In this document: piece after piece, positions 42,814-50,166 of the stretch
Layout: each line of letters begins with the position of its first letter
Position numbering within the stretch: the stretch's first letter is position 1
Assembly: GCA_965249175.1 (NCBI GenBank)
Contig: OZ252227.1
Location: 2,790,001 to 2,854,000, forward strand
DNA: 64,000 bases
Direction: 5' to 3'
DNA from: CAZYFH01 sp965249175
GTDB taxonomy: Bacteria; Acidobacteriota; Vicinamibacteria; Vicinamibacterales; UBA8438
Notes under the pieces: model-generated
Seen by the model: only the letters and a program-made list of their open reading frames with translations
What the model was told of the DNA's origin: nothing
The model's database searches: none
Program-made: the position numbers and the translations under genes

Positions 42814-43271
42814 CGATTCGCGTGGCCCGCCTCCCCGTCGCGCTCCGGTCCTCGGCAACACCCCGCTGGTCGCACCGCGATCCGGTCGAAGGAGGCAATC
42901 CCTTCCCGAGCACCGATGCTCGCCATCATGCCTGGGAGTCCGCCACCCGGACAGCGATTGAGGCGCTGGTGCGCTCCGACGCCGAGGTGGAACGGGAGGC
43001 GCGCGCGACGACCGACCCGGCTGTCTATCGCGGGTGGGTCATCCGCCTGGCCGAGGCGCGGTTCGACGTCTGGGCTCGCAGAGGGCTCTCCGTTGTCCAG
43101 GATGCCCGGGCGCGCGCGGAATACGTGTCCTGGCTCGTGACCTACGTAGATAACTGGCGCAGATACGTCGAAGAGACCTGCCCGCGTGTCGAGGCGGATC
43201 GCGATCTCCGCACGCGACTGACCGGATGTGCTCGACACTGGGAAGCGGAAGCACGCAGGCTCGTCACATGA
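42810..43271 (+). CDS. hypothetical protein coupled to the kinase gene
   Basis: 153 aa starting at GTG 42810, whose GTGA overlaps the kinase stop codon, a sign of translational coupling. The sequence is helical and charged (A-T-R-T-A-I-E-A-L-V-R-S-D-A-E-V-E-R-E-A-R-A, W-L-V-T-Y-V-D-N-W-R-R-Y-V-E-E-T-C), soluble, without a recognised domain. Position suggests a kinase accessory or substrate, but nothing in the sequence proves it. Confidence 0.55.
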   Translation: MTIRVARLPVALRSSATPRWSHRDPVEGGNPFPSTDARHHAWESATRTAIEALVRSDAEVEREARATTDPAVYRGWVIRLAEARFDVWARRGLSVVQDARARAEYVSWLVTYVDNWRRYVEETCPRVEADRDLRTRLTGCARHWEAEARRLVT

Positions 43272-43281
43272 TCAATACGCA

Positions 43282-43812
43282 CTAGCAGTCGCGATCGGGT
43301 GGCGTGCCTTCGAATCGTTCGGTGGTCGACGAGAGCTGGACGATGACGCCGTCGGGATCCGGTACGAGCACACTCGTCTCCCCTGCCTGCCGGACACCCT
43401 CGAAACCCGCGGCGTCCAGCTCGGACGCGACCCGCGCAGCATCGAAGTTCTCGATGCCGATGCCGAAGTGGTCGATCTCCCCTGCCGTCGCGTCGCTCGC
43501 GGTGAGACTGCAGTTACCACCGGAGATCGGACAGAGGCTGATCAGGCCACCGTCCGGAAAATCGAGCGCATACGCATCGCCGACGATGTAGCGCCTGGCG
43601 GGCAATCCCAACAAGTCGCGGTAGAAGGTCTCCGAGCGCGACACGTCGGTGACGCCGACATTGACGTGACTCAACGCCCGCGCCCGCACGGCTCCCGTCT
43701 GCGCGCGGGCGGTCATCGGCGCCGCGAGGACGGCCACCGCCGTCAGCAGGTCGCGGCGGGTCATCTTCCCGGTCTCGTACTGGGTCAAGAGGTTATCGAG
43801 CGACTCTGACAT
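43282..43812 (-). CDS. exported VOC/glyoxalase-fold protein
   Basis: 176 aa from ATG 43812 (GAGGAG upstream). The N-terminus contains T-R-R-D-L-L-T-A-V-A-V-L-A-A-P, a Tat-like signal placed after a 17-residue leader. The mature domain is one VOC module: L-S-H-V-N-V-G-V-T-D-V-S-R-S-E-T-F-Y-R-D-L-L-G-L (first beta-alpha-beta with metal His) and E-I-D-H-F-G-I-G-I-E-N-F with V-P-D-P-D-G-V-I-V-Q-L (Asp/Glu and His region). Likely a metal-dependent isomerase or dioxygenase relative; substrate unknown. It follows the DUF5655 gene by 19 bp. Confidence 0.85.
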   Translation of the reverse strand: MSESLDNLLTQYETGKMTRRDLLTAVAVLAAPMTARAQTGAVRARALSHVNVGVTDVSRSETFYRDLLGLPARRYIVGDAYALDFPDGGLISLCPISGGNCSLTASDATAGEIDHFGIGIENFDAARVASELDAAGFEGVRQAGETSVLVPDPDGVIVQLSSTTERFEGTPPDRDC

Positions 43813-43831
43813 CGGCTCCTCCTCGAGCATC

Positions 43832-44332
43832 CTACCGCCGCGTGGCCTTCTTCGTGACACCCGCCTTCCGCGTCCTTGCCGGTCGTGTCGTGGTCGTCCG
43901 CTTCCTGGCCGCCTTCGCGGCGCGCGCACCCGCCAGGGCGTAGGCTTCCGCGAGCCAGTCGGTGATCGGGGCCTCGATTTCATCCCGATGTCTGATCTGG
44001 ATGCTATGGGCAACCTTGACCTTCGAGGCGCGAACGACCTTCCGTACTTGCGGCGCGTGGACCGTACGTCCGAGAAACACACACAGCTCCAGCAACGTCC
44101 GCTTAGGGCGCACGAAGAAGTAGCACGATGCTCGTGAGAACATGATGGACCTGTGCGACGCATAGATCCGCTGTTCCCCGAATGCCGCCGCCGTCTCCCG
44201 TAGCCGCTCCCAGGCGTCGTGCAAATCCTCCGAGAGATCCTGCGTCAACACGGCCTCGCTCGTCGTCCAGCAGTCGTGCGCCTCGTCCTCCTCGACCCAC
44301 TGCTTGCAGTGATAGCACTCGTGCGCGCGCAT
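43832..44332 (-). CDS. DUF5655-type protein with N-terminal Cys/His cluster and basic tail
   Basis: 166 aa. The first 25 residues have C-x-x-C-K and a later H-D-C (M-R-A-H-E-C-Y-H-C-K; A-H-D-C-W), a likely zinc finger. The middle, I-Y-A-S-H-R-S-I-M-F-S-R-A-S-C-Y-F-F-V-R-P-K-R-T-x-L-E-L, matches DUF5655, a nucleic-acid-associated domain often seen with restriction-like proteins. The last 35 residues are Lys/Arg/Ala/Thr-rich (A-A-K-A-A-R-K-R), like histone H1 or AlgP tails, so binding to DNA or RNA is likely. Its job is unknown. Confidence 0.8.
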   Translation of the reverse strand: MRAHECYHCKQWVEEDEAHDCWTTSEAVLTQDLSEDLHDAWERLRETAAAFGEQRIYASHRSIMFSRASCYFFVRPKRTLLELCVFLGRTVHAPQVRKVVRASKVKVAHSIQIRHRDEIEAPITDWLAEAYALAGARAAKAARKRTTTTRPARTRKAGVTKKATRR

Positions 44333-44407
44333 AGGGCAATTCTAGAGCGGGCCTTCACGCTGGGCCGCTCCGAACCTGCAGCCACTCGCGATCGGGCGGG
44401 GACCGAC

Positions 44408-44413
44408 TATAGT
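44408..44413 (+). promoter_or_regulatory. -10 box (TATAGT) of the tannase/feruloyl-esterase gene
   Basis: TATAGT lies 28 nt before the ATG at 44442, so transcription should start near 44420 and leave a short leader that includes GGAGG (44431-44435). No clear -35 match was seen. Confidence 0.4.
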
Positions 44414-44441
44414 GTGAGTGCCGAGTGCACGGAGGACCTTC

Positions 44442-45992
44442 ATGAAGTACATCCTGGTCGTTTCTGCCGTCGCGACGGCGATGCTGCTCGCGGTCCACCA
44501 CGCGGAGACTGCGGTCGCCGCGGCCCCGGTCACCCCCTGCGCGGACATCGCCATGCTCTCGCTGCCCCGCACCACGATCACCGGTGCGTCGCCTGTGGCG
44601 GCAGGCGCGTTTCGCCCACCGTCAGGCGGGCGGCCGCTGAGCGCCGCGGCGGAGCGGACCTATGCCGCGCTGCCGGCGTTCTGCCGCGTGACGGCCACCC
44701 TGCGCCCGTCGACCGACTCTGATATCGCGGTCGAGCTGTGGATGCCGGAGGGCGACTGGAACGGTAAGTACCAGGCGGTCGGGAACGGGGCGTTCACGGG
44801 ATCGATCCGGCACAGCGCGCTGGCCGCGGCGCTCGCGCGTGGCTACGCCGCCAGCTCGACCGACACCGGCCACGAGGGCAACACGGCCAGTTTTGGGTTG
44901 GGACATCCCGAGAAAGTCATCGACTTCGGCTGGCGCTCCGTTCACGAGATGACGGTCAACTCGAAGCAGATGATCGCCGCGTACTACGACGACGATCTTC
45001 GGTACTCGTATTGGGTCGGGTGCTCGGCAGGCGGGCGCCAGGCCATGAAGGAAGCGCAGCGCTTTCCGGACGATTTCGACGGCATCGTCGCCGGCGCCCC
45101 GGGGAACGACTGGACCGGCCGCGCGGGCGGGTCGCTGCGTGTGGCGAAGCCGCTCGAGGCGAGCGAGGCGTCGCGGCTGTCCGAGGGCGACCGGCAGCTC
45201 GTGCATGACGCCGTGCTGGAGGCGTGTGACGCGTCGGATGGCGTGACCGACGGGGTCGTCGGCGACCCCGAACGGTGCGACTTCGATCCCGCGGTGCTCC
45301 AGTGTTCCGGGTCGGGTGACGCGGCGTGCCTCACGTCCGCGCAGGTCACCACCGTGCGGATGCTCTACGCGTCGCCGGAGAATCCAAAGACCGGTCGTCC
45401 GATCACCGGGCTGTTGCCGGGAAGCGAGCTTGGATGGACGGACCTCGGCTGGACGCGGTCGGCCCGTGACACCGGGCTCGAGCAGTTTCGGTATCTCACG
45501 TTCGCGGACCCCGAGTGGACGATCGACCGGTTCAACTTCGAGACCGACATCGTGCGCGCCGAAGTCGTCGATAACGACACGCTCAACGCGCTCGATCCGA
45601 ACCTGCGACCCTTCTTCGACCGCGGCGGCAAGCTCATCCAATACCACGGGTGGAGTGACCCACAGATCTCGCCGGCGAACGCCACGCAGTACTACCGGCG
45701 CGTCGTCGACACCCTCGGCGGACGCGACGCCGTGCACGGCAACTATCGCCTGTTCATGGCGCCCGGCATGGGGCACTGCGGCGGTGGCGCCGGCCCCAAT
45801 TCGTTCGATGCGCTCGCCGCGCTCGAACGGTGGGTCGAGGATGGTCAGGCGCCCGAGTCTATGGAGGCGTCGCTCCGGCGCGACGGCGCCGTGGTGCGCA
45901 CGCGGCCGCTCTGCCCCTATCCGCAGCAGGCGACGTATAGCGGCAGCGGGAGCACCGACGACGCTGAGAACTTCAGCTGCCGGATGCCGTAG
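44442..45992 (+). CDS. tannase/feruloyl esterase family serine hydrolase, secreted
   Basis: 516 aa from ATG 44442 with GGAGG 6 nt upstream and a signal peptide ending A-V-A-A-A-P. Catalytic Ser is in Y-W-V-G-C-S-A-G-G-R-Q-A; the family pairs the C-S of this motif with the H-C of G-M-G-H-C-G-G-G (the C-S-D-H-C disulfide-linked triad), and the Asp lies in Y-H-G-W-S-D-P. A lid domain with several Cys residues (E-A-C-D-A-S-D-G, P-E-R-C-D-F) binds Ca in relatives. Role: release of ferulate or gallate from plant esters outside the cell, consistent with a soil plant-litter degrader. Confidence 0.93.
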   Translation: MKYILVVSAVATAMLLAVHHAETAVAAAPVTPCADIAMLSLPRTTITGASPVAAGAFRPPSGGRPLSAAAERTYAALPAFCRVTATLRPSTDSDIAVELWMPEGDWNGKYQAVGNGAFTGSIRHSALAAALARGYAASSTDTGHEGNTASFGLGHPEKVIDFGWRSVHEMTVNSKQMIAAYYDDDLRYSYWVGCSAGGRQAMKEAQRFPDDFDGIVAGAPGNDWTGRAGGSLRVAKPLEASEASRLSEGDRQLVHDAVLEACDASDGVTDGVVGDPERCDFDPAVLQCSGSGDAACLTSAQVTTVRMLYASPENPKTGRPITGLLPGSELGWTDLGWTRSARDTGLEQFRYLTFADPEWTIDRFNFETDIVRAEVVDNDTLNALDPNLRPFFDRGGKLIQYHGWSDPQISPANATQYYRRVVDTLGGRDAVHGNYRLFMAPGMGHCGGGAGPNSFDALAALERWVEDGQAPESMEASLRRDGAVVRTRPLCPYPQQATYSGSGSTDDAENFSCRMP

Positions 45993-46016
45993 CTGACATC
46001 CGGCCCCGCTCGGCGA

Positions 46017-46514
46017 TCAGCGTGGCGACCCGTCGCCGTGGAGCGTGCGGTGCTGGATGCGCCAGCCGTCGCGTGTTTTCGTGAACACGTCCTCGTAGTA
46101 GCCCGACGCCGTCATCGTCGGCGGCCGTGTCGTTACGTCCAAGAGCAGGTAATACGCGCGAGCTTTCGCGCCGTTGGCCGTGGGTGTAATCAAGTAGCTC
46201 CCGTTGACGTGGCGCCTTCCTGCGTCACCGGTCTGTCCGGCGTAGCGCTCCGCTCGCTCGGCGCGTAGCGCGGCCATGCCGACGACGTCCTGCCCTCCCC
46301 GCGTGATCACCGCATCCTCGGCGAACGCGGAGAGAAAGAGCTCGGCGTCGCGAAAGTCACTCCCCTGGTTGTAGCGCGCGTAGAGCGCCTTGATCTCCTC
46401 ATAGTCTTGGCCGGACAACGCCGCCGGCGACGAGCCGCCGGGCTGTGCCGCCCAGACGGACGCGCCGACGCCGACGACAAGGGTCACCGTGGTCAACAGA
46501 CGGGTCTTGGACAT
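46017..46514 (-). CDS. exported SnoaL/NTF2-like protein
   Basis: 165 aa from ATG 46514 (AGGAGG upstream). Signal peptide ends V-W-A-A-Q. NTF2 fold: Y-E-E-I-K-A-L-Y-A-R-Y-N-Q-G-S-D, S-A-F-A-E-D-A-V-I-T-R-G-G-Q-D, ending R-D-G-W-R-I-Q-H-R-T-L, the usual last strand of SnoaL-type domains. It may be a small-molecule isomerase or a binding protein; no catalytic assignment is possible. Confidence 0.8.
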   Translation of the reverse strand: MSKTRLLTTVTLVVGVGASVWAAQPGGSSPAALSGQDYEEIKALYARYNQGSDFRDAELFLSAFAEDAVITRGGQDVVGMAALRAERAERYAGQTGDAGRRHVNGSYLITPTANGAKARAYYLLLDVTTRPPTMTASGYYEDVFTKTRDGWRIQHRTLHGDGSPR

Positions 46515-46591
46515 CTAGCCTCCTTGCTTCCTGCAACGACCTGTTCAACGCGCCATCGGTGGGACGCGAGACGCAACTCCCACCCACCCGC

Positions 46592-46597
46592 TATACT
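46592..46597 (+). promoter_or_regulatory. -10 box (TATACT) of hicBA, probable leaderless promoter
   Basis: TATACT ends 6 nt before the hicB ATG (46604), with no Shine-Dalgarno sequence in between, so the mRNA probably starts at the initiation codon. Autoregulation by the HicB product would act here, but no operator is obvious. Confidence 0.5.
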
Positions 46598-46603
46598 CGC
46601 GAA

Positions 46604-46816
46604 ATGAGCTTCGATGACTACAAGCTCGTGCTCTACAGGCAGGACGACGGTTCCTGGGTAGCGGAGATCCCGTCCATCGGAGGCTGCTACGCCTTGATGG
46701 GGACACGCGAGGACGCCCTGGCAGAACTGGAACGTGTTTTCGGTTTGATCGTCGAAGAGCGTGGAGAGCGCGAGGAAGCGCTCCCGAAGGACACGACAGA
46801 AATCGTGCATGCCTAG
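46604..46816 (+). CDS. hicB: HicB-family antitoxin
   Basis: 70 aa from ATG 46604. The HicB partial RNase-H-like fold is clear: Y-K-L-V-L-Y-R-Q-D-D-G-S-W-V-A-E-I-P-S-I-G-G-C-Y-A-L-M-G-T-R-E-D-A-L-A-E-L-E is the D-G-x-W-x-A-x-x-P-x-x-x-G-C signature, followed by a short helix. It is of the short type without a DNA-binding C-terminus. It precedes and overlaps hicA by 8 bp, the antitoxin-first order. Confidence 0.9.
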   Translation: MSFDDYKLVLYRQDDGSWVAEIPSIGGCYALMGTREDALAELERVFGLIVEERGEREEALPKDTTEIVHA

Positions 46817-47024
46817 CGCGACCGCTCGCGACTTTCACCGGGTCGCGGCAGCTCTGGGCTTCGTCAAACGACGGCAGACTGGCAGTCACGAGCGCTGGAT
46901 CCATGCGGACGGCCGGAGCGCCACGATTCCTCAGCATGGTGGACGCGAGATCGGCCCGCCTCTCTAGTTCAAGATTCTGAGGCAACTCGGGCTTTCCTCT
47001 CGGCAATTCGATCGTCTGCGGTAG
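46809..47024 (+). pseudogene. hicA: HicA-family mRNA interferase toxin, interrupted by an amber codon
   Basis: Starts at ATG 46809 inside hicB. The double-stranded-RNA-binding fold is present: A-L-G-F-V-K-R-R-Q-T-G-S-H-E-R-W with the catalytic His in G-S-H, then A-T-I-P-Q-H-G-G-R-E-I-G-P-P-L. A TAG at 46965-46967 then stops the frame, but 18 further codons (F-K-I-L-R-Q-L-G-L-S-S-R-Q-F-D-R-L-R) complete the last helix of HicA exactly before TAG 47022. One base change (for example TTG to TAG) explains it. The 52-aa product lacks the terminal helix, so toxin activity is doubtful. A sequencing error is possible. Confidence 0.82.
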
Positions 47025-47033
47025 GCGCCAGTC

Positions 47034-47534
47034 TCATCGATCGCAGGCGATGAGCTTCGCGGCTGGGTTGCCGATGATGGCGAGGATGCGCCAGTCGTCA
47101 TCGACCTTCGCGAACAGATAGGCCGACGCGCCACTCATGATCTTGCTGTCGTCGGTGCGGTACCGCGTGAAGTGCGCGGTCAGCAGTGCCGCGCCGTCGT
47201 TGAGCACGCAGATCTCCGCGGTGTCGGTCTCCGATCGATCGTATCGATCCCTGGCCAGCGCCTGATGCGTTTCGTCGAAGGCGGCCTTCGTCTCGGCCGC
47301 GGTCAACCGCACGTTGGCACCGCCGGGGCCGATCTGAAACGACGGCACCGCATAAACGTCGCGCGCGAGGACCTCCGTACGCGCGTCAGAAAACGCATCG
47401 ATATACGCGACCCACGCCGCGCGGACAGCGGTCTTCACCTCGGCCTCGGATCCCGCCTGAGCGTGTACTGCGCCGGTTGCGGCAATGAGAATGAGCACGA
47501 ACGTAACCGATGCTGCGCGGAGCGTTCCGGCCAT
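47034..47534 (-). CDS. exported NTF2-like protein (SgcJ/DUF4440 type)
   Basis: 166 aa from ATG 47534 behind GGGGAGG; the frame is open further upstream without family content. Signal peptide ends A-V-H-A-Q. The domain reads V-R-A-A-W-V-A-Y-I-D-A-F-S-D-A-R, F-T-R-Y-R-T-D-D and ends D-D-D-W-R-I-L-A-I-I-G-N, like DUF4440/SnoaL proteins. Substrate and reaction unknown. Convergent with hicA. Confidence 0.8.
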   Translation of the reverse strand: MAGTLRAASVTFVLILIAATGAVHAQAGSEAEVKTAVRAAWVAYIDAFSDARTEVLARDVYAVPSFQIGPGGANVRLTAAETKAAFDETHQALARDRYDRSETDTAEICVLNDGAALLTAHFTRYRTDDSKIMSGASAYLFAKVDDDWRILAIIGNPAAKLIACDR

Positions 47535-47601
47535 CTGATGTCCTCCCCTTTCACCTCGCCAGCTTACACCTCGGTGCGTCTCGAGCGCGGACGACGAGTC
47601 G

Positions 47602-48588
47602 TCAGACGGCAAGCCGCTGGATCAGCTTGGCGAGCCCCTGACGGGTGATCCCAAGCTCCCGCGCCGCGTGGCTCCGGCGTCCGTTCGCCCGACCGAGCGC
47701 GCGGCGGACGAGTTGACGCTCGAACTCCCGGCGCGCGACCTGGAGCGTCGGCCGTCGTTCGGCGCTGGCCTGCGCGATGCGCGGCGGCAGCGCCTCGGGC
47801 CCGACGCGCCCGTGCGCCGGAGCATCGACCGCGAGCGCCGCCAGCACGTTCTGCAACTCCCGCACGTTGCCCGGCCAGTCGTAGGCGGCCAGCACCGACA
47901 GCGTCTGCGGCGCCAGCGTGCCGTGGCCGCCAGTCTGTCGCACCGCTTGCTGCCAGTAGTGCGCGGCCAGGAGCGCCACGTCGCCGTCGCGCACACGCAG
48001 TGGCGGCACGTCGAGCCGGATGACCTCGAGCCGGTACAGGAGGTCCGCCCGAAACCGTCCTTCGCTCGCCGCACCGCGAACGCTACGATTGCTCGCCGCC
48101 ACCACGCGCACGTCGACATGCCGCGTCGTCGTTTCACCGACCTTGCGCACCTCGCCGTCCTGCAGCACGCGCAGTAGCTTGGCTTGGGCGCGGACGGACA
48201 GCTCGCTCACCTCGTCGAGAAATACCGTGCCGCCGGCCGCCGCCTCGAACACCCCGTCCCGCCGTGCCACGGCGCCCGTGAAGGCACCCCGCGCATGGCC
48301 AAACAGCTCCGTCTCCAACAGGTCGTCGCTGAACGCCGCGCAGTTGATCGCCGCAAACGCTCGCCCGCGCCGCGGCCCCACATCGTGCACGCTTCGTGCG
48401 ACGAGCTCCTTCCCTGTCCCGCTCTCCCCCTCGATCAACACGGCAAACGGCGCCGCCGCCGCGCGCGAGACCGCTTCCCGCAATTCGGTCATGGCCCGAC
48501 TCGTGCCGAGGAGGCGCATAGGGGCATCGGGCTCGACCGCGCGCGATGCCGAGTGTGACCGCCACGTGACCGACGTCGACTTCGTCAT
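47602..48588 (-). CDS. sigma-54-dependent transcriptional activator (AAA+/Fis), no sensory domain
   Basis: 328 aa from ATG 48588 behind AGAGG. Only about 30 residues precede the AAA+ core. Walker A is G-E-S-G-T-G-K-E, the sigma-54 contact loop is G-A-F-T-G-A, Walker B is G-G-T-V-F-L-D-E, sensor region R-F-R-A-D-L-L-Y-R-L, and the C-terminus is a Fis-type helix-turn-helix (R-S-H-A-A-R-E-L-G-I-T-R-Q-G-L-A-K-L-I). Missing receiver, GAF or PAS domain means it is constitutive or controlled by an external partner like PspF. No -24/-12 promoter was noticed nearby. Divergent from def. Confidence 0.9.
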   Translation of the reverse strand: MTKSTSVTWRSHSASRAVEPDAPMRLLGTSRAMTELREAVSRAAAAPFAVLIEGESGTGKELVARSVHDVGPRRGRAFAAINCAAFSDDLLETELFGHARGAFTGAVARRDGVFEAAAGGTVFLDEVSELSVRAQAKLLRVLQDGEVRKVGETTTRHVDVRVVAASNRSVRGAASEGRFRADLLYRLEVIRLDVPPLRVRDGDVALLAAHYWQQAVRQTGGHGTLAPQTLSVLAAYDWPGNVRELQNVLAALAVDAPAHGRVGPEALPPRIAQASAERRPTLQVARREFERQLVRRALGRANGRRSHAARELGITRQGLAKLIQRLAV

Positions 48589-48687
48589 CGCCTCTGCGTC
48601 ACGGTGCAAGAATCCCGCCTGGCGGCGCAGCGTCCCAGCAGCCCGTGGTGAAAGGCGCGCGTCGCGCGGGGTCAGAAATTTACGCAC

Positions 48688-48693
48688 TACAAT
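48688..48693 (+). promoter_or_regulatory. -10 box (TACAAT) of the def operon, leaderless
   Basis: TACAAT overlaps the upstream in-frame ATG (48692) and ends 7 nt before ATG 48701, so the start codon of def must be 48701 and the mRNA should begin there. No Shine-Dalgarno sequence precedes it. Confidence 0.55.
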
Positions 48694-48700
48694 GCCCCGG

Positions 48701-49210
48701 ATGATCAGGCCGATCCTGCGCTATGGCGAGGCGGTACTGGCGCGTCGGGCCGAGTCCGTCACAGAGGTAACGTCCGACATCCAGACGCTCATCGACGACA
48801 TGATCGAGACGATGTACGCGGCCCCGGGCGTCGGATTGGCGGCGCCGCAAATCGGGATCCCCTTGCGTCTCTTCGTCGCGGATCCGTCGGTAGGCCGCGA
48901 TGCCGCCGACCTGGTCGTCATGATTAACCCGACCGTCGTCGAGCGCGAGGGCACGCAGAGCGAGGACGAGGGATGTCTGAGCGTCCCCGGATTCACCGCG
49001 ACCGTGAGCCGGGCGGCTCGGGTGGTCGTGCGTGGCCTCGACCGGGACGGGGAATCAATGGAGATAGAGGCCACCGGCCTCCTCGCGCGCGCGTTCCAGC
49101 ACGAACTGGATCATCTCAACGGGTCGGTGTTCCTGGACCAATTGCGTGGACTGAAGCGCCAGATCATCGTGCGGAAGATCAACAAGCTCAAGCGCACCGG
49201 CAAATGGTGA
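48701..49210 (+). CDS. def: peptide deformylase
   Basis: 169 aa. The three metal-site motifs are intact: G-V-G-L-A-A-P-Q-I-G, E-G-C-L-S-V-P-G (ligand Cys) and Q-H-E-L-D-H-L-N-G (two ligand His and catalytic Glu). It removes the formyl group from nascent proteins in the cytoplasm. First gene of a tightly packed operon: it overlaps fmt, whose product adds the formyl group to Met-tRNA. Confidence 0.97.
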   Translation: MIRPILRYGEAVLARRAESVTEVTSDIQTLIDDMIETMYAAPGVGLAAPQIGIPLRLFVADPSVGRDAADLVVMINPTVVEREGTQSEDEGCLSVPGFTATVSRAARVVVRGLDRDGESMEIEATGLLARAFQHELDHLNGSVFLDQLRGLKRQIIVRKINKLKRTGKW

Positions 49211-50166
49211 AGACCCTGTTCTACGGAACACCCGCCTTTGCACTCCCAGCGCTTCAACGCTTGATCGACTCGCCGCATCCCGTCGTCGCCGTCATCACCC
49301 AGCCGGATCGACCCAGGGGCCGCGGCCGCCGGGTCAGCGCCTCACCGGTCAAGCAGCTCGCCACGGCGCACGATATCCCGGTGCTCGAACCGACGCGGGC
49401 CCGATCTGAGACGTTGCAGCGCTCGGTCAGCTCGGTCGGCGCGGATCTCGCGGTCGTCGCGGCCTACGGCAAGATCCTGCCGGACACGCTCCTCGACGCG
49501 CCGCGGCTCGGCACGATCAACGTCCACGCCTCGCTGCTGCCGCGCTACAGGGGCGCCGCGCCGATCCAACGCGCGATCCTCGCCGGCGAGACGACCACGG
49601 GCGTGACGATCATTCGCCTCGTAGCCGAGATGGACGCCGGTCCGATGCTGGCGCGCGGGTCCGTGCCCATCGGTCCGACCGACACCAGCATCGTCGTCGA
49701 GCGCGCGCTGTCGCGTCTCGGAGCCGACCTGCTCCTCGAGACGGTGGCAGCGCTCGAGAGGGGCGACGCCACCGAGACGGAACAGGATCATGCGGCGGTC
49801 ACCTATGCGCCCCGTCTGACGAGGGATGACGGTGTAATCGACTGGACCAGGCCGGCCTGTGCCATTCACGACCAGATCCGCGGACTGCACCCGTGGCCAC
49901 ACGCGTCCAGCGTGCTTGCTGGCAAGCGCTTTCTCATCCATCAGAGCCGGCCGCTCGACCAGGCGGCCAGCCACGGGGCCCGGCAGGGGCGTCCCGGCGA
50001 GCTCATCGACGCGACCGGCGACCAGCTCGTCGTCGCCACCGGCGAGGACACGTCGCTCGCGATCGTCGAAATCCAACCCGAGGGCCGCCGACCGGTCCCG
50101 GCCCGAGCGTTCCTGGCCGGACACAAGTGGACCGTCGGCCTGCGCTTCGACGTCGCGCCCCGATGA
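49204..50166 (+). CDS. fmt: methionyl-tRNA formyltransferase
   Basis: 320 aa from ATG 49204, overlapping def by 7 bp. N-terminal formyltransferase domain with F-Y-G-T-P-A-F-A-L-P-A-L, the folate-site I-N-V-H-A-S-L-L-P-R-Y-R-G-A-A-P-I (catalytic Asn/His) and the D-A-G-P-M-L motif; C-terminal OB-like domain from about 210 (R-G-L-H-P-W-P-H-A). Uses 10-formyl-THF to formylate initiator Met-tRNA. Confidence 0.97.
   Translation: MVKTLFYGTPAFALPALQRLIDSPHPVVAVITQPDRPRGRGRRVSASPVKQLATAHDIPVLEPTRARSETLQRSVSSVGADLAVVAAYGKILPDTLLDAPRLGTINVHASLLPRYRGAAPIQRAILAGETTTGVTIIRLVAEMDAGPMLARGSVPIGPTDTSIVVERALSRLGADLLLETVAALERGDATETEQDHAAVTYAPRLTRDDGVIDWTRPACAIHDQIRGLHPWPHASSVLAGKRFLIHQSRPLDQAASHGARQGRPGELIDATGDQLVVATGEDTSLAIVEIQPEGRRPVPARAFLAGHKWTVGLRFDVAPR

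Noticed and set aside
46965..46967. Pyrrolysine or selenocysteine reading of the in-frame TAG in hicA
   Set aside because: HicA has no catalytic residue at this position and Pyl systems are not expected in this phylum; a point mutation is simpler.
48605..48680. Possible third copy of the inverted-repeat core (CCCGCCTGGCGGCG at 48615)
   Set aside because: Only about 14 bases match, the CATAC/GTATG hairpin and CGCGCCTTGCCA are absent and there are no inverted arms.
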